Assembly: GCA_036742665.1 (NCBI GenBank)
Contig: DAINQP010000003.1
Location: 4,546 to 68,545, forward strand
DNA: 64,000 nucleotides
Direction of reading: 5' to 3'
Source of the DNA: Gp6-AA40 sp036742665
GTDB taxonomy: Bacteria > Acidobacteriota > Vicinamibacteria > Vicinamibacterales > UBA2999
The position numbers and the translations under genes were made by a program. Below the pieces are notes generated by a model that made no database searches, had not been told where the DNA came from, and worked only from the letters and a program-made list of their open reading frames with translations. Below are positions 9,527-17,080 of this stretch, in pieces. Within the stretch, counting starts at the first letter, position 1. The number at the start of each line of letters is the position of its first letter.

Positions 9527-9862
9527 CTACGCCTCGAGCACGCGCTGAATCGCCAGGATCATCTGATCGAATCCCTTGCGTTCGACGGCAAGACGTTTGC
9601 GCCCCGCCGCTGTCAACGAGTAATAGCGGGCGCGGCGATTGTTGTCCGACAGCCCCCACTCGCCGGCAATCCAGCCATTGACGAGCAAGCGCTGCAATGC
9701 GGGATAGAGCGAGCTCTCGCCGACTTGCAGGACCTCGTCAGACGTGACGCGCAGATGCCGGGCGATACCGTAGCCGTGCATCGATCCACGCTGTAGCGTC
9801 CTGAGGATCAGCAGGTCGAGCGTGCCGGGCAACAGTTCCGGTGGGTCGTTGGTTGCTCCCAT
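9527..9862 (-). CDS. PadR-family transcriptional regulator
   Basis: A 111-residue PadR winged-helix repressor. It opens with the family pattern LLPGTLDLLILRTLQRGSMHGYGIARHLR and continues with GESSLYPALQRLLVNGWIAGEWG and ARYYSLTAAGRKRL, covering the DNA-binding helix-turn-helix and wing. The C-terminal dimerisation helix is short. It directly precedes the ADOP permease gene, the standard acidobacterial arrangement in which the repressor controls its own permease. Three TATCGA(T) repeats in the upstream intergenic region may be its binding sites. Confidence 0.92.
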   Translation of the reverse strand: MGATNDPPELLPGTLDLLILRTLQRGSMHGYGIARHLRVTSDEVLQVGESSLYPALQRLLVNGWIAGEWGLSDNNRRARYYSLTAAGRKRLAVERKGFDQMILAIQRVLEA

Positions 9863-9866
9863 CGTT

Positions 9867-9919
9867 TATCGATGGAGAGTATCGAACCATCACCGCCGCG
9901 CTGTCAACTCCTATCGATA
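9867..9919. promoter_or_regulatory. Repeated TATCGAT motifs between divergent padR-like and histidine kinase genes
   Basis: TATCGAT at 9867-9873, TATCGA at 9880-9885 and the palindrome TATCGATA at 9912-9919 fall in the 73-base gap between the PadR start (9862) and the kinase start (9936). The first two are 13 bases apart. PadR proteins bind short AT-rich inverted repeats close to their own promoter, so these are plausible operators that could also affect the kinase. Binding is inferred only. Confidence 0.4.
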
Positions 9920-9935
9920 CACGTAGGGAGTCAAT

Positions 9936-11861
9936 ATGACTGGCCTTGCACTGGACAGGACTGTCGCGACGAACGACAGTAGAGGGCCCGTCATGAGCGA
10001 CCCCGCGTCACCAATGGCCGCATCTGGTGTTGAGTCCGTCGAGGATATCCTGCACCTGCTCAGGACGCGGGTGCTGCTGGTTGCATTGAACGTGCTGGCA
10101 GTCGCAATGCCGCTGGTCTGTGTGATTCTCGCCTGGCAGGCGTACGCCGCCGGCTCACTCACCACTGCAACCCTCGCCATCTGCTCGTGGGGTCTGGTAT
10201 TTCCCGTTTTGCGCCTGTGCCGTTCGGGGATGGCCTTTCAAACGTCGGCACTCGTGCTGCTGACCGTGCTGCTTATGAGCGCGGCGATGGTGGCGATGCG
10301 CGGCGGCCTGACGATCGGAAACCTCGCGGTCAGTGTCCTGGTGATTCTGCTCGCGACGCTGTTCTTCGGCCGACACGGCGCGATCGCGGCGCTGTTCGCG
10401 GTGGTTCTGGTGATCGTCACAAGCGGCGTCCTGGTCGTTCAGGGGCATCTTCCCCCGTTGTCGCGCGATTTGTGGGATCCGCTGGACCCCGCCGTATGGG
10501 TGCGACAGACAGTCATCATGACCCTCCTCGGCGTCGTGATGGCCGCCACCGAGCTCTACGTCGTTGAGCGTCTCGCCCATCAGGTCGACGTGCATCAGAA
10601 GCTTGCCATTCGCGAACGTGAGCAGCGGCTCGCGCTCGAGCGATCCGAGCGGGAACGGGTCCGCGAGCGCGAGCAGCGCGAACACGCGCAGCATGCGCTG
10701 GAACAATCACGCCGCATCGAAGCGCTCGCCAGGATGGCTGGCGGTGTCGCGCACGATTTCAACAATGCGCTCACCGTCATCGTCGGCGGTGCCGAGATGG
10801 CCAAGCTTCGCCGCGACTTTCCCGAACAAGTCGAGGAGTGCCTCGACGAGGTGTTACGCGCGGCGAGCGGCGCTGCCGACCTGTCTCGCCGGCTACTCAT
10901 GCTCGGCCGCCAGCACATCGCCAAGCCGACGCCGACGGCGATCGCGAGCCTGGTCGATCGGCTTCAGACACCGATGCGCCGGATACTCGCCGAGGATATT
11001 CACCTGGCCGTGAACCCGCCTGCCGAAGACGCGACCGCGATGGTCGATGACACACAGCTCGAACATGCGCTGCTCAACCTCGTCATCAACGCCGGTGATG
11101 CGATGCCGCGTGGCGGTACCGTGACGATTAGCTGGCGCGTCGAGGATGTGGCCAGCGCACCGAACGTGGCTGACGGCAGGTATGTCTCCATTGGCATCTC
11201 GGACACTGGCCCGGGCATGGACCACGAGACCCTCGATCGGATCTTCGATCCATTCTTCACGACCAAACTCGACAAAGGCGGCACCGGACTCGGCCTGGCA
11301 ACCGTTTATGCCTTCGCCAAGGAATCACACGGTGGCATTGACGCAACATCCGCGCCCGGCACCGGCACCACGATCACCATTTGGCTGCCCGAAGCGCGTG
11401 ACGTCCATCCACCCCCGCCCACGCCGCTCGCCAAGGCCACCGCAGTCGCCGTGCCCGCCGGGGCTCGTGTGCTCGTCGTCGAGGATCGCGCCGATGTCCG
11501 GGCCAGCATGTCGCGAATCCTGTCGCACCATGGTTTCGTTGTCATTGAAACCAGCGACGGAGATGGTGCACTGCAACGACTGGCTGAGGACCGCGCATTC
11601 GCTTTGATGTGTATCGACGGCGTGATGCCCGGGCTCGAGACCGCGACGGTGATCGAGCGAGCCAATGCGCTGGCACCCTCGATGCCGGTCCTGGTGTGCT
11701 CGGGTCACGTGCAGGAAGAACTGCTGCGCCGTGGCATCGCCACGGGCCGCTACGCGTTCCTGTCGAAGCCGTTCTCGGCGCAGCAGCTGCTCACCAGCGT
11801 CGCGCAGGTGCTCGGCTCGCGCGGCGACTCCACGATCGCTGCCCCGCCCTCTCAGGGCTGA
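9936..11861 (+). CDS. Membrane-bound hybrid histidine kinase with C-terminal receiver domain
   Basis: A 641-residue sensor kinase. Residues 45-210 hold about six membrane-spanning segments with no large periplasmic loop, followed by a charged coiled coil (about 218-258). The phosphoacceptor box is GGVAHDFNNALT with H273. The ATPase domain shows NLVINAGDAMPRGG (N box), ISDTGPGMD (G1), DPFFTTK and GTGLGLATV (G2). A receiver domain runs from about residue 511 (VLVVEDRAD) with the acceptor aspartate D561 in CIDGVMPG and the lysine K611 in SKPF. A TAGGGAG ribosome site at 9924-9930 supports the ATG at 9936. No separate response regulator or output gene is adjacent, so phosphate may pass to a distant phosphotransfer protein. 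Confidence 0.92.
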   Translation: MTGLALDRTVATNDSRGPVMSDPASPMAASGVESVEDILHLLRTRVLLVALNVLAVAMPLVCVILAWQAYAAGSLTTATLAICSWGLVFPVLRLCRSGMAFQTSALVLLTVLLMSAAMVAMRGGLTIGNLAVSVLVILLATLFFGRHGAIAALFAVVLVIVTSGVLVVQGHLPPLSRDLWDPLDPAVWVRQTVIMTLLGVVMAATELYVVERLAHQVDVHQKLAIREREQRLALERSERERVREREQREHAQHALEQSRRIEALARMAGGVAHDFNNALTVIVGGAEMAKLRRDFPEQVEECLDEVLRAASGAADLSRRLLMLGRQHIAKPTPTAIASLVDRLQTPMRRILAEDIHLAVNPPAEDATAMVDDTQLEHALLNLVINAGDAMPRGGTVTISWRVEDVASAPNVADGRYVSIGISDTGPGMDHETLDRIFDPFFTTKLDKGGTGLGLATVYAFAKESHGGIDATSAPGTGTTITIWLPEARDVHPPPPTPLAKATAVAVPAGARVLVVEDRADVRASMSRILSHHGFVVIETSDGDGALQRLAEDRAFALMCIDGVMPGLETATVIERANALAPSMPVLVCSGHVQEELLRRGIATGRYAFLSKPFSAQQLLTSVAQVLGSRGDSTIAAPPSQG

Positions 11862-11934
11862 CACGGCCGTGCTGTGACCCGCCACGAATGACTCCAATGC
11901 ACGCTGTGCTCCAGTCGTGTTACGCTGCGCGCCC

Positions 11935-13011
11935 ATGGGCTTTTTGATACTCCGAGGGGTTCGTAGCGCCCTTTGTATTTCAGCAATTTGCTTAGGGCTG
12001 GTCATGGCCGGGGCGGTTCCCGCCGCCGCTCAGGCCAGAGGATCGGCGGACGCGGCGGCTGCCATGCGAGTGAATCCGCATTGGAAGGCGCCGCGTACTG
12101 CCTGGGGCCACCCAGACCTTGAAGGCATCTGGACCAGTGACGACATGCGCGGTGTGGCGATGTCGCGTCAACCGCAATTCGGCACTCGCCTCTACCTGAG
12201 TGACGAGGAGTTCGCGGCTCGCGCCAAGCAGCGCCAGAGCGCGCGCGCCGTCGACGACGCGAGGACGGGTACGTTCCGCAATGAGGAAGGCTCGCGCGAC
12301 TTCAGCTACACCTCGATGGTGATCGATCCGCCGGACGGCCGCGTGCCGGCGTTGACGCCCGCAGGACAGGCGCGACGCGCCTCTGGTGGTCAGGGATCGT
12401 TCGGCGTGGGACCCTGGAACAAGGTCCAGGATTTCTCTCTCTACGATCGCTGCATCACCCGCGGCGCGATTGGGTCGTTCATGCCTGCGGTCTACGGCAA
12501 TGGTGCCCGCATCGTCCAGACGCCGAACGCGGTCGTCATCAGCTACGAGATGGTGCACGACACGCGCGTGATCCCGCTGGACGACCGGCCGCCGCTCAGC
12601 GACAACATCCATCTGTTGATGGGCGATTCGCGCGGGCATTGGGAAGGCGACACCTTGGTCGTCGAGTCGCGCAACTTCACCGATCGAACGACGGTCGGCG
12701 GCGCCCGGCACAGCGAGAAGCTGCATATGACTGAGCGCTTCACGCGAATCGATCCCGAGATGATCGACTACGAGATCCATGTTGACGATCCCGACACGTT
12801 CGTCAAACCGTGGACGATGCGGATGACCATCACGACGCAGCTGGACTATCAGATCTACGAATACGGCTGCCACGAAGGCAACAACGCGATGCGGAACGCG
12901 TTGAGCGCGGAGCGCGCCTACGACAAGGCCGTGGAAGACGCGAAGGCAAAGGGACTGCCGCCGCCCGAGCGCGTGTTCGAACGCGTCAACGGAGCCGACC
13001 GCGCGCGGTGA
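11935..13011 (+). CDS. Exported lipocalin-like domain protein of unknown function
   Basis: A 358-residue protein with a hydrophobic signal peptide (cleavage after AAAQA around residue 35). A family pattern common in Acidobacteria follows: WGHPDLEGIW, a central FSLYDRCITRG, then GHWEGDTLVVESRNF and SEKLHMTERFTR, ending with YEIHVDDPDTFVKPWTMRMTI. Proteins with this GDTLVVE...SE.LH.TER core are widespread and uncharacterised; the fold is probably a lipid- or ligand-binding beta-barrel (inference). A shorter relative is encoded at 47928-48659 and a fused one at 49116-51113, both also beside a DUF6152 gene. The ATG at 11935 is chosen since it starts the signal peptide; a GTG six codons upstream is possible. 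Confidence 0.75.
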   Translation: MGFLILRGVRSALCISAICLGLVMAGAVPAAAQARGSADAAAAMRVNPHWKAPRTAWGHPDLEGIWTSDDMRGVAMSRQPQFGTRLYLSDEEFAARAKQRQSARAVDDARTGTFRNEEGSRDFSYTSMVIDPPDGRVPALTPAGQARRASGGQGSFGVGPWNKVQDFSLYDRCITRGAIGSFMPAVYGNGARIVQTPNAVVISYEMVHDTRVIPLDDRPPLSDNIHLLMGDSRGHWEGDTLVVESRNFTDRTTVGGARHSEKLHMTERFTRIDPEMIDYEIHVDDPDTFVKPWTMRMTITTQLDYQIYEYGCHEGNNAMRNALSAERAYDKAVEDAKAKGLPPPERVFERVNGADRAR

Positions 13012-13058
13012 TTGGTTACGTAGAGGCTACCTTCAGGCGGCCTTTCATCGGAGGACGA

Positions 13059-13667
13059 ATGAATCGAATCGTGTTCTCGCTCTTGTTGGTCGCTGGTGTC
13101 GCTGCTCCGGCCGCAGCGCAGGCGCCCGCTCCAACCGCACTGCCAGCAGCCGACGCGACAGTCGTCGCCAACCCGACCTACGTCTCTATTCCGATGGAGA
13201 TCACGGTCAACAAGCCCGCTGCCGACGTGTGGAAGCGCATCGGCAAGTACTGCGATATCGGCGAGTGGTTCCAGATTCCCTGCACGATTACACAGGGCAA
13301 GGATGGTGAGTTCGGCGCGGTACGGTCGGTGGCCAACGAAGTACTCGTCGGCAAGACCGAGCTGTCGTACACCTACACGCAGCCGGTGCGCGCCGGCCGC
13401 CCCTACATCCTCTATCACGGCACGCTCGAAGCACGCCCGGTGACCGCGACGACCTCGAAGCTGGTCTACACGCTGGTCTATGACAATTCGACGCTGGGCG
13501 ACGATGCCGCCAAGGAAAAGGATCGGCAGACGCGGACCGCGACGTTCACCCGCGCGCTGCAGAACATGAAGACGATCGCTGAAGGCGGCACACTGCCTCC
13601 TCCGCCGCCGCGCGGTGGCGGCGCAGGCGCGCCGGCTGGTGCACCGCCAGTCAGCGGACGCAACTGA
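13059..13667 (+). CDS. Exported SRPBCC/polyketide-cyclase-like protein
   Basis: A 202-residue protein with a signal peptide (MNRIVFSLLLVAGVAAPAAAQA). The following START/Bet v1-like domain (SRPBCC) is recognised from ITVNKPAADVWKRIGKYCDIGEWF, the usual opening strand and helix, and from the later conserved YTYTQP and YHGTLEARP strands. SRPBCC proteins bind hydrophobic ligands in a deep pocket; most are cytoplasmic, so an exported one is noteworthy. The tail is a low-complexity proline/glycine stretch (PPPPPRGGGAGAPAGAPP). A GGAGG at 13050-13054 fits the ATG at 13059. The gene lies 47 bases after the previous gene and 7 before the next, suggesting an operon. Confidence 0.75.
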   Translation: MNRIVFSLLLVAGVAAPAAAQAPAPTALPAADATVVANPTYVSIPMEITVNKPAADVWKRIGKYCDIGEWFQIPCTITQGKDGEFGAVRSVANEVLVGKTELSYTYTQPVRAGRPYILYHGTLEARPVTATTSKLVYTLVYDNSTLGDDAAKEKDRQTRTATFTRALQNMKTIAEGGTLPPPPPRGGGAGAPAGAPPVSGRN

Positions 13668-13674
13668 GGCCGAC

Positions 13675-14145
13675 ATGCGATGGTACGCAGGGGACACCTT
13701 CCGCCTTCGCGTCAAGCTACGGCGGACCACCATAGCCTTGGCGAAGGTGGTGAGGCGGCCCGTTGCATTCGCGGCCGGCGGCGTCGTGACACTCACGCTG
13801 TCGGTCGCGGCGCACCATTCGCATGGCCAGTACGACGAATCGTTCAGGGACATCTCCGGCGTCGTCAAAGAGATGCACCTGCTGACGCCGCATTCCTGGC
13901 TATACATCGAGGTGAAGGATTCCTCGGGCGCACCGCAGGTCTGGGCGCTCGAGGCGACGACGCGTGCGCAGCTCGAGCAGGCTGGTGTCACACGCGAGTA
14001 CGTGAAGCCGGGCGATCCGATCAAAGCCCGCTGTCATCCCCTCAGGGACAAGACCAACGGATGTCTGCTCGGCTTTCTGAAAGCCGCCGACGGCTCGGTC
14101 AAGGACTGGGACGGCGGCAACGCTCCCCCACCGAAAGATTTTTAG
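13675..14145 (+). CDS. DUF6152-family exported small protein (copy 1)
   Basis: A 156-residue protein of the DUF6152 family, recognised by AAHHSHGQYD after the signal segment, VVKEMHLLTPHSWLYIEV, WALEATTRAQLEQAGV, VKPGDPIKARCHPL and a C-terminal CLLGFLKAADG. Members are small periplasmic proteins with an OB-like beta fold and conserved histidines directly after the signal peptide. Their function is not known; metal binding is plausible but unproven. The first 30 codons are translated from a palindromic repeat (13690-13760), giving an odd basic N-terminus before the hydrophobic stretch; a GTG or other codon downstream could be the true start. It follows the SRPBCC gene by seven bases. Confidence 0.75.
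   Translation: MRWYAGDTFRLRVKLRRTTIALAKVVRRPVAFAAGGVVTLTLSVAAHHSHGQYDESFRDISGVVKEMHLLTPHSWLYIEVKDSSGAPQVWALEATTRAQLEQAGVTREYVKPGDPIKARCHPLRDKTNGCLLGFLKAADGSVKDWDGGNAPPPKDF
13690..13760. repeat. Palindromic repeat family C, copy 1 (inside gene 5' end)
   Basis: TCCGCC (13700-13705) and GGCGGA (13721-13726) form a stem around a TTCGCGTCAAGCTAC core, followed by a second hairpin CCACC...GGTGG containing TAGCCTTGGCGAAG. The same TCCGCCTTCGC..AGCTACGGCGGA unit recurs at 17148-17173. Here the repeat is read as the N-terminal region of a DUF6152 protein. Confidence 0.65.
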
Positions 14146-14149
14146 GATA

Positions 14150-14178
14150 GGTCGTAGGGCCGGTCGTTCCGAACCGGC
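14150..14178. repeat. Imperfect GTAGGGCCGGTC palindrome
   Basis: GTAGGGCCGGTCG (14154-14166) is followed by CGAACCGGC (14170-14178), an imperfect hairpin between two genes of the cluster. The GTAGGGCCGGTC lead also opens the repeat at 17131-17180, which links the two sites to one repeat family. It may act as a weak 3'-end structure for the upstream gene. Confidence 0.45.
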
Positions 14179-14191
14179 AGTTGGAGCACGC

Positions 14192-14866
14192 ATGCGCGTC
14201 ACCGCTCTCGTGTTCGGATTCCTGCTGATCGCCGGCACCGCCCGCGCGCAGGAATGGGACGAGTACACCAGCCGTCCAGACGGGTTCCGCATCAACTTCC
14301 CTGGCACACCGAAGATCAGCGAGAGTACGTGGACGTCACAACTGAACTACGTGCTGCCTGATCGGATCTACAGCGCCGAGCGCGGTCGCGAGCGCTATTC
14401 GGTCACCGTCGTCGATTACAGCGGTATCGAGCAACAAGGCATCGAGCGTGCGAAGTCGTGTCCGCCCGGCAATGCCAACTGTCGCGCGAACGCACCGGCG
14501 ACGCTGGGACCAGGCTACTCACATCACGACGAACGCGGAGCGATCGTTTACGCGACCTTCAAGCTGCTGCAGCGCGATGCCAAGCTGAATTATCTGACCT
14601 GGGAATGGCAGGACCTCGTCGAAGGCCACATCGTGCAGCTCACCAATGCCGATCAGTCACGCACGTTCGCGTGGATCGGCATGCACCAGCACAAGCTGTA
14701 CATCATCGAAGGCACGGTGCCCGCGGGTTTTCCCGAGCCCGGCCTGTTCCAGCAGTCGATGCAGTGGATCGACAAGAGTGGTAGGCCGATTCGCTATCAG
14801 ACGCTGTACTCGAATTCATTCCACGCCTTCGGTATCTATCCGGTTCCCGCGATCGTCGGACAGTAA
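14192..14866 (+). CDS. Exported 'AQEW' protein of unknown function (paralog 1)
   Basis: A 224-residue protein with a signal peptide cleaved at ARAQ-EW (around residue 20). I do not recognise a named family. It aligns along its length with the product of 15939-16664: shared patterns include AQEW, DGF..N(F/Y)PG.PKI, RY..TVVDY.GIE, a pair of cysteines about six or more residues apart (CPPGNANC here), QLTNAD.(S/T)R.FA.I, LYI.E.TV, PEP.LF.QS and IRY.TLY. The (F/Y)PGxPK element is common in small secreted proteins of Acidobacteria. The two cysteines could form a disulfide. It follows a DUF6152 gene, an arrangement repeated in the second half of the cluster. Confidence 0.7.
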   Translation: MRVTALVFGFLLIAGTARAQEWDEYTSRPDGFRINFPGTPKISESTWTSQLNYVLPDRIYSAERGRERYSVTVVDYSGIEQQGIERAKSCPPGNANCRANAPATLGPGYSHHDERGAIVYATFKLLQRDAKLNYLTWEWQDLVEGHIVQLTNADQSRTFAWIGMHQHKLYIIEGTVPAGFPEPGLFQQSMQWIDKSGRPIRYQTLYSNSFHAFGIYPVPAIVGQ

Positions 14867-14884
14867 GTCGCGCGCGTGCCCGTG

Positions 14885-15844
14885 CTATTGGCATCGGCTC
14901 GCGCCGGCAGTGTTTCCTTCGCGCGCGCCATCGCGGTAGATTTTGTGACAGTTCGCGCACGCCTCGTTGAGTTGCTCCGCCACCTTGTTCATCGCATCCA
15001 CGCTTCTGGACTGTGACGCGCGATACGCGGCGCGGCTGACCTCAACCAGCGACGAGGTGTACTGCTTCCAGTCGGCGCGATCGACGGGCACCGGCCGGCC
15101 ATTCTCACACCGGCGGCCCGGCACCAGGAACAGCGGCGCGGTTTCGATCATCGCCAGCGCCGCCTGATCGACCGCCGACCATCCGTAGTAGACCGTCGAG
15201 CCCCAGAGCACATAATCGAACGGGATCGGCATCGCCGGTTTGTCCTTCGCCGGATCCTTCACCTGCACGTTGAAGAGGATGTTGGCGTTCGGGAACGTCA
15301 CCGCGCGCATCAACTGCGCGAGGTTGGCGCTGGGCGCGAATGATGCCGTGCCACCGGTCGCCGACGCAGGAGCGGTGCGCGTCGGAAACGTGATTTGTCC
15401 CAGTTCGGCGGTGCCGAGATCCGACGGTCCTGATGGAAACGTGCCGCTGCGCAAAATGAATGCGGTCAGGTCGATGGCTTGCGGCCGCCCCAGACTATCA
15501 GGCTGTCCCGGAGGCATGGTCTGTTCGATCTTGTTCACGAGATCGTTCAGGGGACGTGCGCTCCACACGGCGAGAAACGCGTCGCCGGCGAGCGGCGGAC
15601 CAACCACGCCCGCGAGCGTCGCCCCGTGACAATTGGCGCACAGCGTCTGATAGAGCTGCTGTCCCCGCGTGGCCTGAGTATCTGAATAGACACGATCGGC
15701 GATCGATCGCGCTTGACCATGGCCGGCCACCGACAGCGCGGCAATGAGCGCTCCGGCAGACGTGATTCCGGCCACGTGACGAGAGACGGCCGCGGCACCC
15801 CCTCGACGTCGCTCGGGGTGCCCTGAGCGCGAATCGAAGGGCAT
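14885..15844 (-). CDS. Exported c-type cytochrome with two CxxCH motifs
   Basis: A protein of about 319 residues with an N-terminal hydrophobic segment (ITSAGALIAALSVAGHGQA). A cytochrome c domain with LCANCHGATLAGVVGPPLAGDAF and a methionine ligand candidate in TMPPG follows. Near the C-terminus a second motif, ACANCHKIYRDG, lies in a sequence like cytochrome c' (NKVAEQLNEACANCHK). The central portion has no clear domain. It is thus a probable dihaem electron carrier in the periplasm. The ATG at 15842-15844 lies within a palindromic repeat, so the first residues (MPFDSRSGHPERR) are repeat-encoded and a later start is possible. It is antisense-oriented between the two AQEW genes. Confidence 0.85.
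   Translation of the reverse strand: MPFDSRSGHPERRRGGAAAVSRHVAGITSAGALIAALSVAGHGQARSIADRVYSDTQATRGQQLYQTLCANCHGATLAGVVGPPLAGDAFLAVWSARPLNDLVNKIEQTMPPGQPDSLGRPQAIDLTAFILRSGTFPSGPSDLGTAELGQITFPTRTAPASATGGTASFAPSANLAQLMRAVTFPNANILFNVQVKDPAKDKPAMPIPFDYVLWGSTVYYGWSAVDQAALAMIETAPLFLVPGRRCENGRPVPVDRADWKQYTSSLVEVSRAAYRASQSRSVDAMNKVAEQLNEACANCHKIYRDGAREGNTAGASRCQ
15819..15843. repeat. Palindromic repeat family D, copy 1 (GCCCTGAGCG..TCGAAGGGC)
   Basis: TGCCCT (15819-15824) pairs with AGGGCA (15838-15843) around GAGCGCGAATCGA. The same unit in variant form occurs at 24034-24055. It overlaps the 5' end of the cytochrome gene, right up to its ATG. Confidence 0.6.
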
Positions 15845-15853
15845 CACGCGCGG

Positions 15854-15859
15854 ATTATA
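15854..15859 (-). promoter_or_regulatory. Possible -10 element (TATAAT) for the cytochrome gene
   Basis: A perfect TATAAT on the minus strand ends ten bases before the ATG at 15844. If used, transcription would begin almost at the start codon, giving a leaderless or very short 5' region. No good -35 sequence is seen at the usual distance, so this is tentative. Confidence 0.3.
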
Positions 15860-15938
15860 CGCTTGCGCGTAGCAGTCGTTTTCGGCAGTATCTCGACACC
15901 CTAGGACGTCGAGTTGCGGTTGAAGCCGAGGAGGACAC

Positions 15939-16664
15939 ATGCGCTTCAGACCCCTCATCCCCGTGGCGTTGATCGTCTGCGCCTCGCAGTCCGCTCTCGC
16001 GCAGGAGTGGACGCGCTTCGTCAGCCCTGAAGACGGATTCAGCGCGAACTATCCAGGCAAGCCGAAAATCGAGACCACCACCTACCTGAGTGAATACCGC
16101 CAGACGCTCCCCGCCAAGGTGTATAACGCGGCCGATGCGCTCGGGCGTTATACAACGACCGTGGTGGACTATCGCGGCATCGAAAAGCTCCATGCCGACC
16201 GCGCCGCGAAATGCCAGGCTTCGAAAGGCGCCAATCAGCAGGACGGCGACACCTGCCAAAACGACTTCCGTGTAGACGTCGCCGGCGCGACCGATCACGC
16301 GGTCTGGAACTACTTGAAGCGTGACGGCGTGAAGATCACGCACTACATGTTTTATTTCGTCGAGCTCGTGTCTGGTCGCGCGCTGCAGATGACCAACGCG
16401 GACAAGACGCGTTCGTTCGCGGCGATTCATCAGCACGCCGGGCGTCTCTACATCCACGAGGCGACGGTATCCCCGGGCATGCCCGAGCCGATTCTGTTCA
16501 TGCAGTCGCTGGCGTGGGCCGACGACAAGGGATTGGCGATCCGCTATCGCACGCTCTACACCGAAGGGTACGGCGAGTGGAAGTTTCCACACGAGCCTCC
16601 GCCTTTCACCGTTCGCGATCTCAACACGTCCATCGATGGGACCGTGGTGCGGCCACCGCGGTGA
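15939..16664 (+). CDS. Exported 'AQEW' protein of unknown function (paralog 2)
   Basis: A 241-residue exported protein, paralogous to the product of 14192-14866. The signal peptide is cleaved at ALAQ-EW near residue 22. Conserved blocks shared with paralog 1 are DGFSANYPGKPKI, RYTTTVVDYRGIEK, LQMTNADKTRSFAAI, LYIHEATV and MPEPILFMQSLAWAD...IRYRTLY. Its cysteine pair (CQASKG...DTC) is more widely spaced than in paralog 1. It has an extra C-terminal tail of about 25 residues (PPFTVRDLNTSIDG). A GAGGAGGACAC ribosome site upstream of the ATG at 15939 is strong. A DUF6152 gene follows 13 bases later. Confidence 0.7.
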   Translation: MRFRPLIPVALIVCASQSALAQEWTRFVSPEDGFSANYPGKPKIETTTYLSEYRQTLPAKVYNAADALGRYTTTVVDYRGIEKLHADRAAKCQASKGANQQDGDTCQNDFRVDVAGATDHAVWNYLKRDGVKITHYMFYFVELVSGRALQMTNADKTRSFAAIHQHAGRLYIHEATVSPGMPEPILFMQSLAWADDKGLAIRYRTLYTEGYGEWKFPHEPPPFTVRDLNTSIDGTVVRPPR

Positions 16665-16677
16665 GAGGAGGCGTGAC

Positions 16678-17055
16678 GTGCAACTCAGAGCTTTCGGCGC
16701 AGCCGTCTTGTGTGCGGCGGCACTCAACGTCGTGGTGTCCGCTCATCACTCGCACGGCAACTACGACGTCACTACCTGGACGGTCATGGAAGGCACCGTC
16801 AAACAGATCGTCTTCATCGTCCCCCACTCGATTGTCTATATCGACGTCAAGGGCGAGACATGGGCGCTCGAGGCGACCAACCCGCAGGGTATCTTTCTGC
16901 GCGGCGTCAAGAAGGAAGACGTGCAGGTCGGCGACACCATCAAGGTGCGGTGTCATCTGCTTCGCGATGGCGGCAGAGGCTGCCTGCTCGGCTTCGTGAC
17001 GCCGATGCACGGCGACAAGGCCCGCGGCCACGGCGTCGAGCTCGAGTGGGACTGA
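16678..17055 (+). CDS. DUF6152-family exported small protein (copy 2)
   Basis: A 125-residue DUF6152 protein with signal peptide (LRAFGAAVLCAAALNVVVSA) followed at once by the family's HHSHGNYD. Further blocks are MEGTVKQIVFIVPHSIVYIDV, WALEATNPQGIFLRGV, VQVGDTIKVRCHLL and CLLGFVTP. The GTG start at 16678 is chosen since AGGAGG (16666-16671) lies six bases upstream and overlaps the stop of the preceding gene, indicating translational coupling. It resembles copy 1 (13675-14145) more than copy 3 (48659-49051), including the pair of cysteines RCH...GCLLGF, so copies 1 and 2 probably arose by local duplication together with the AQEW genes. Confidence 0.78.
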   Translation: MQLRAFGAAVLCAAALNVVVSAHHSHGNYDVTTWTVMEGTVKQIVFIVPHSIVYIDVKGETWALEATNPQGIFLRGVKKEDVQVGDTIKVRCHLLRDGGRGCLLGFVTPMHGDKARGHGVELEWD

Positions 17056-17080
17056 CGTCCAAACGTTCACGATGGTGGAC

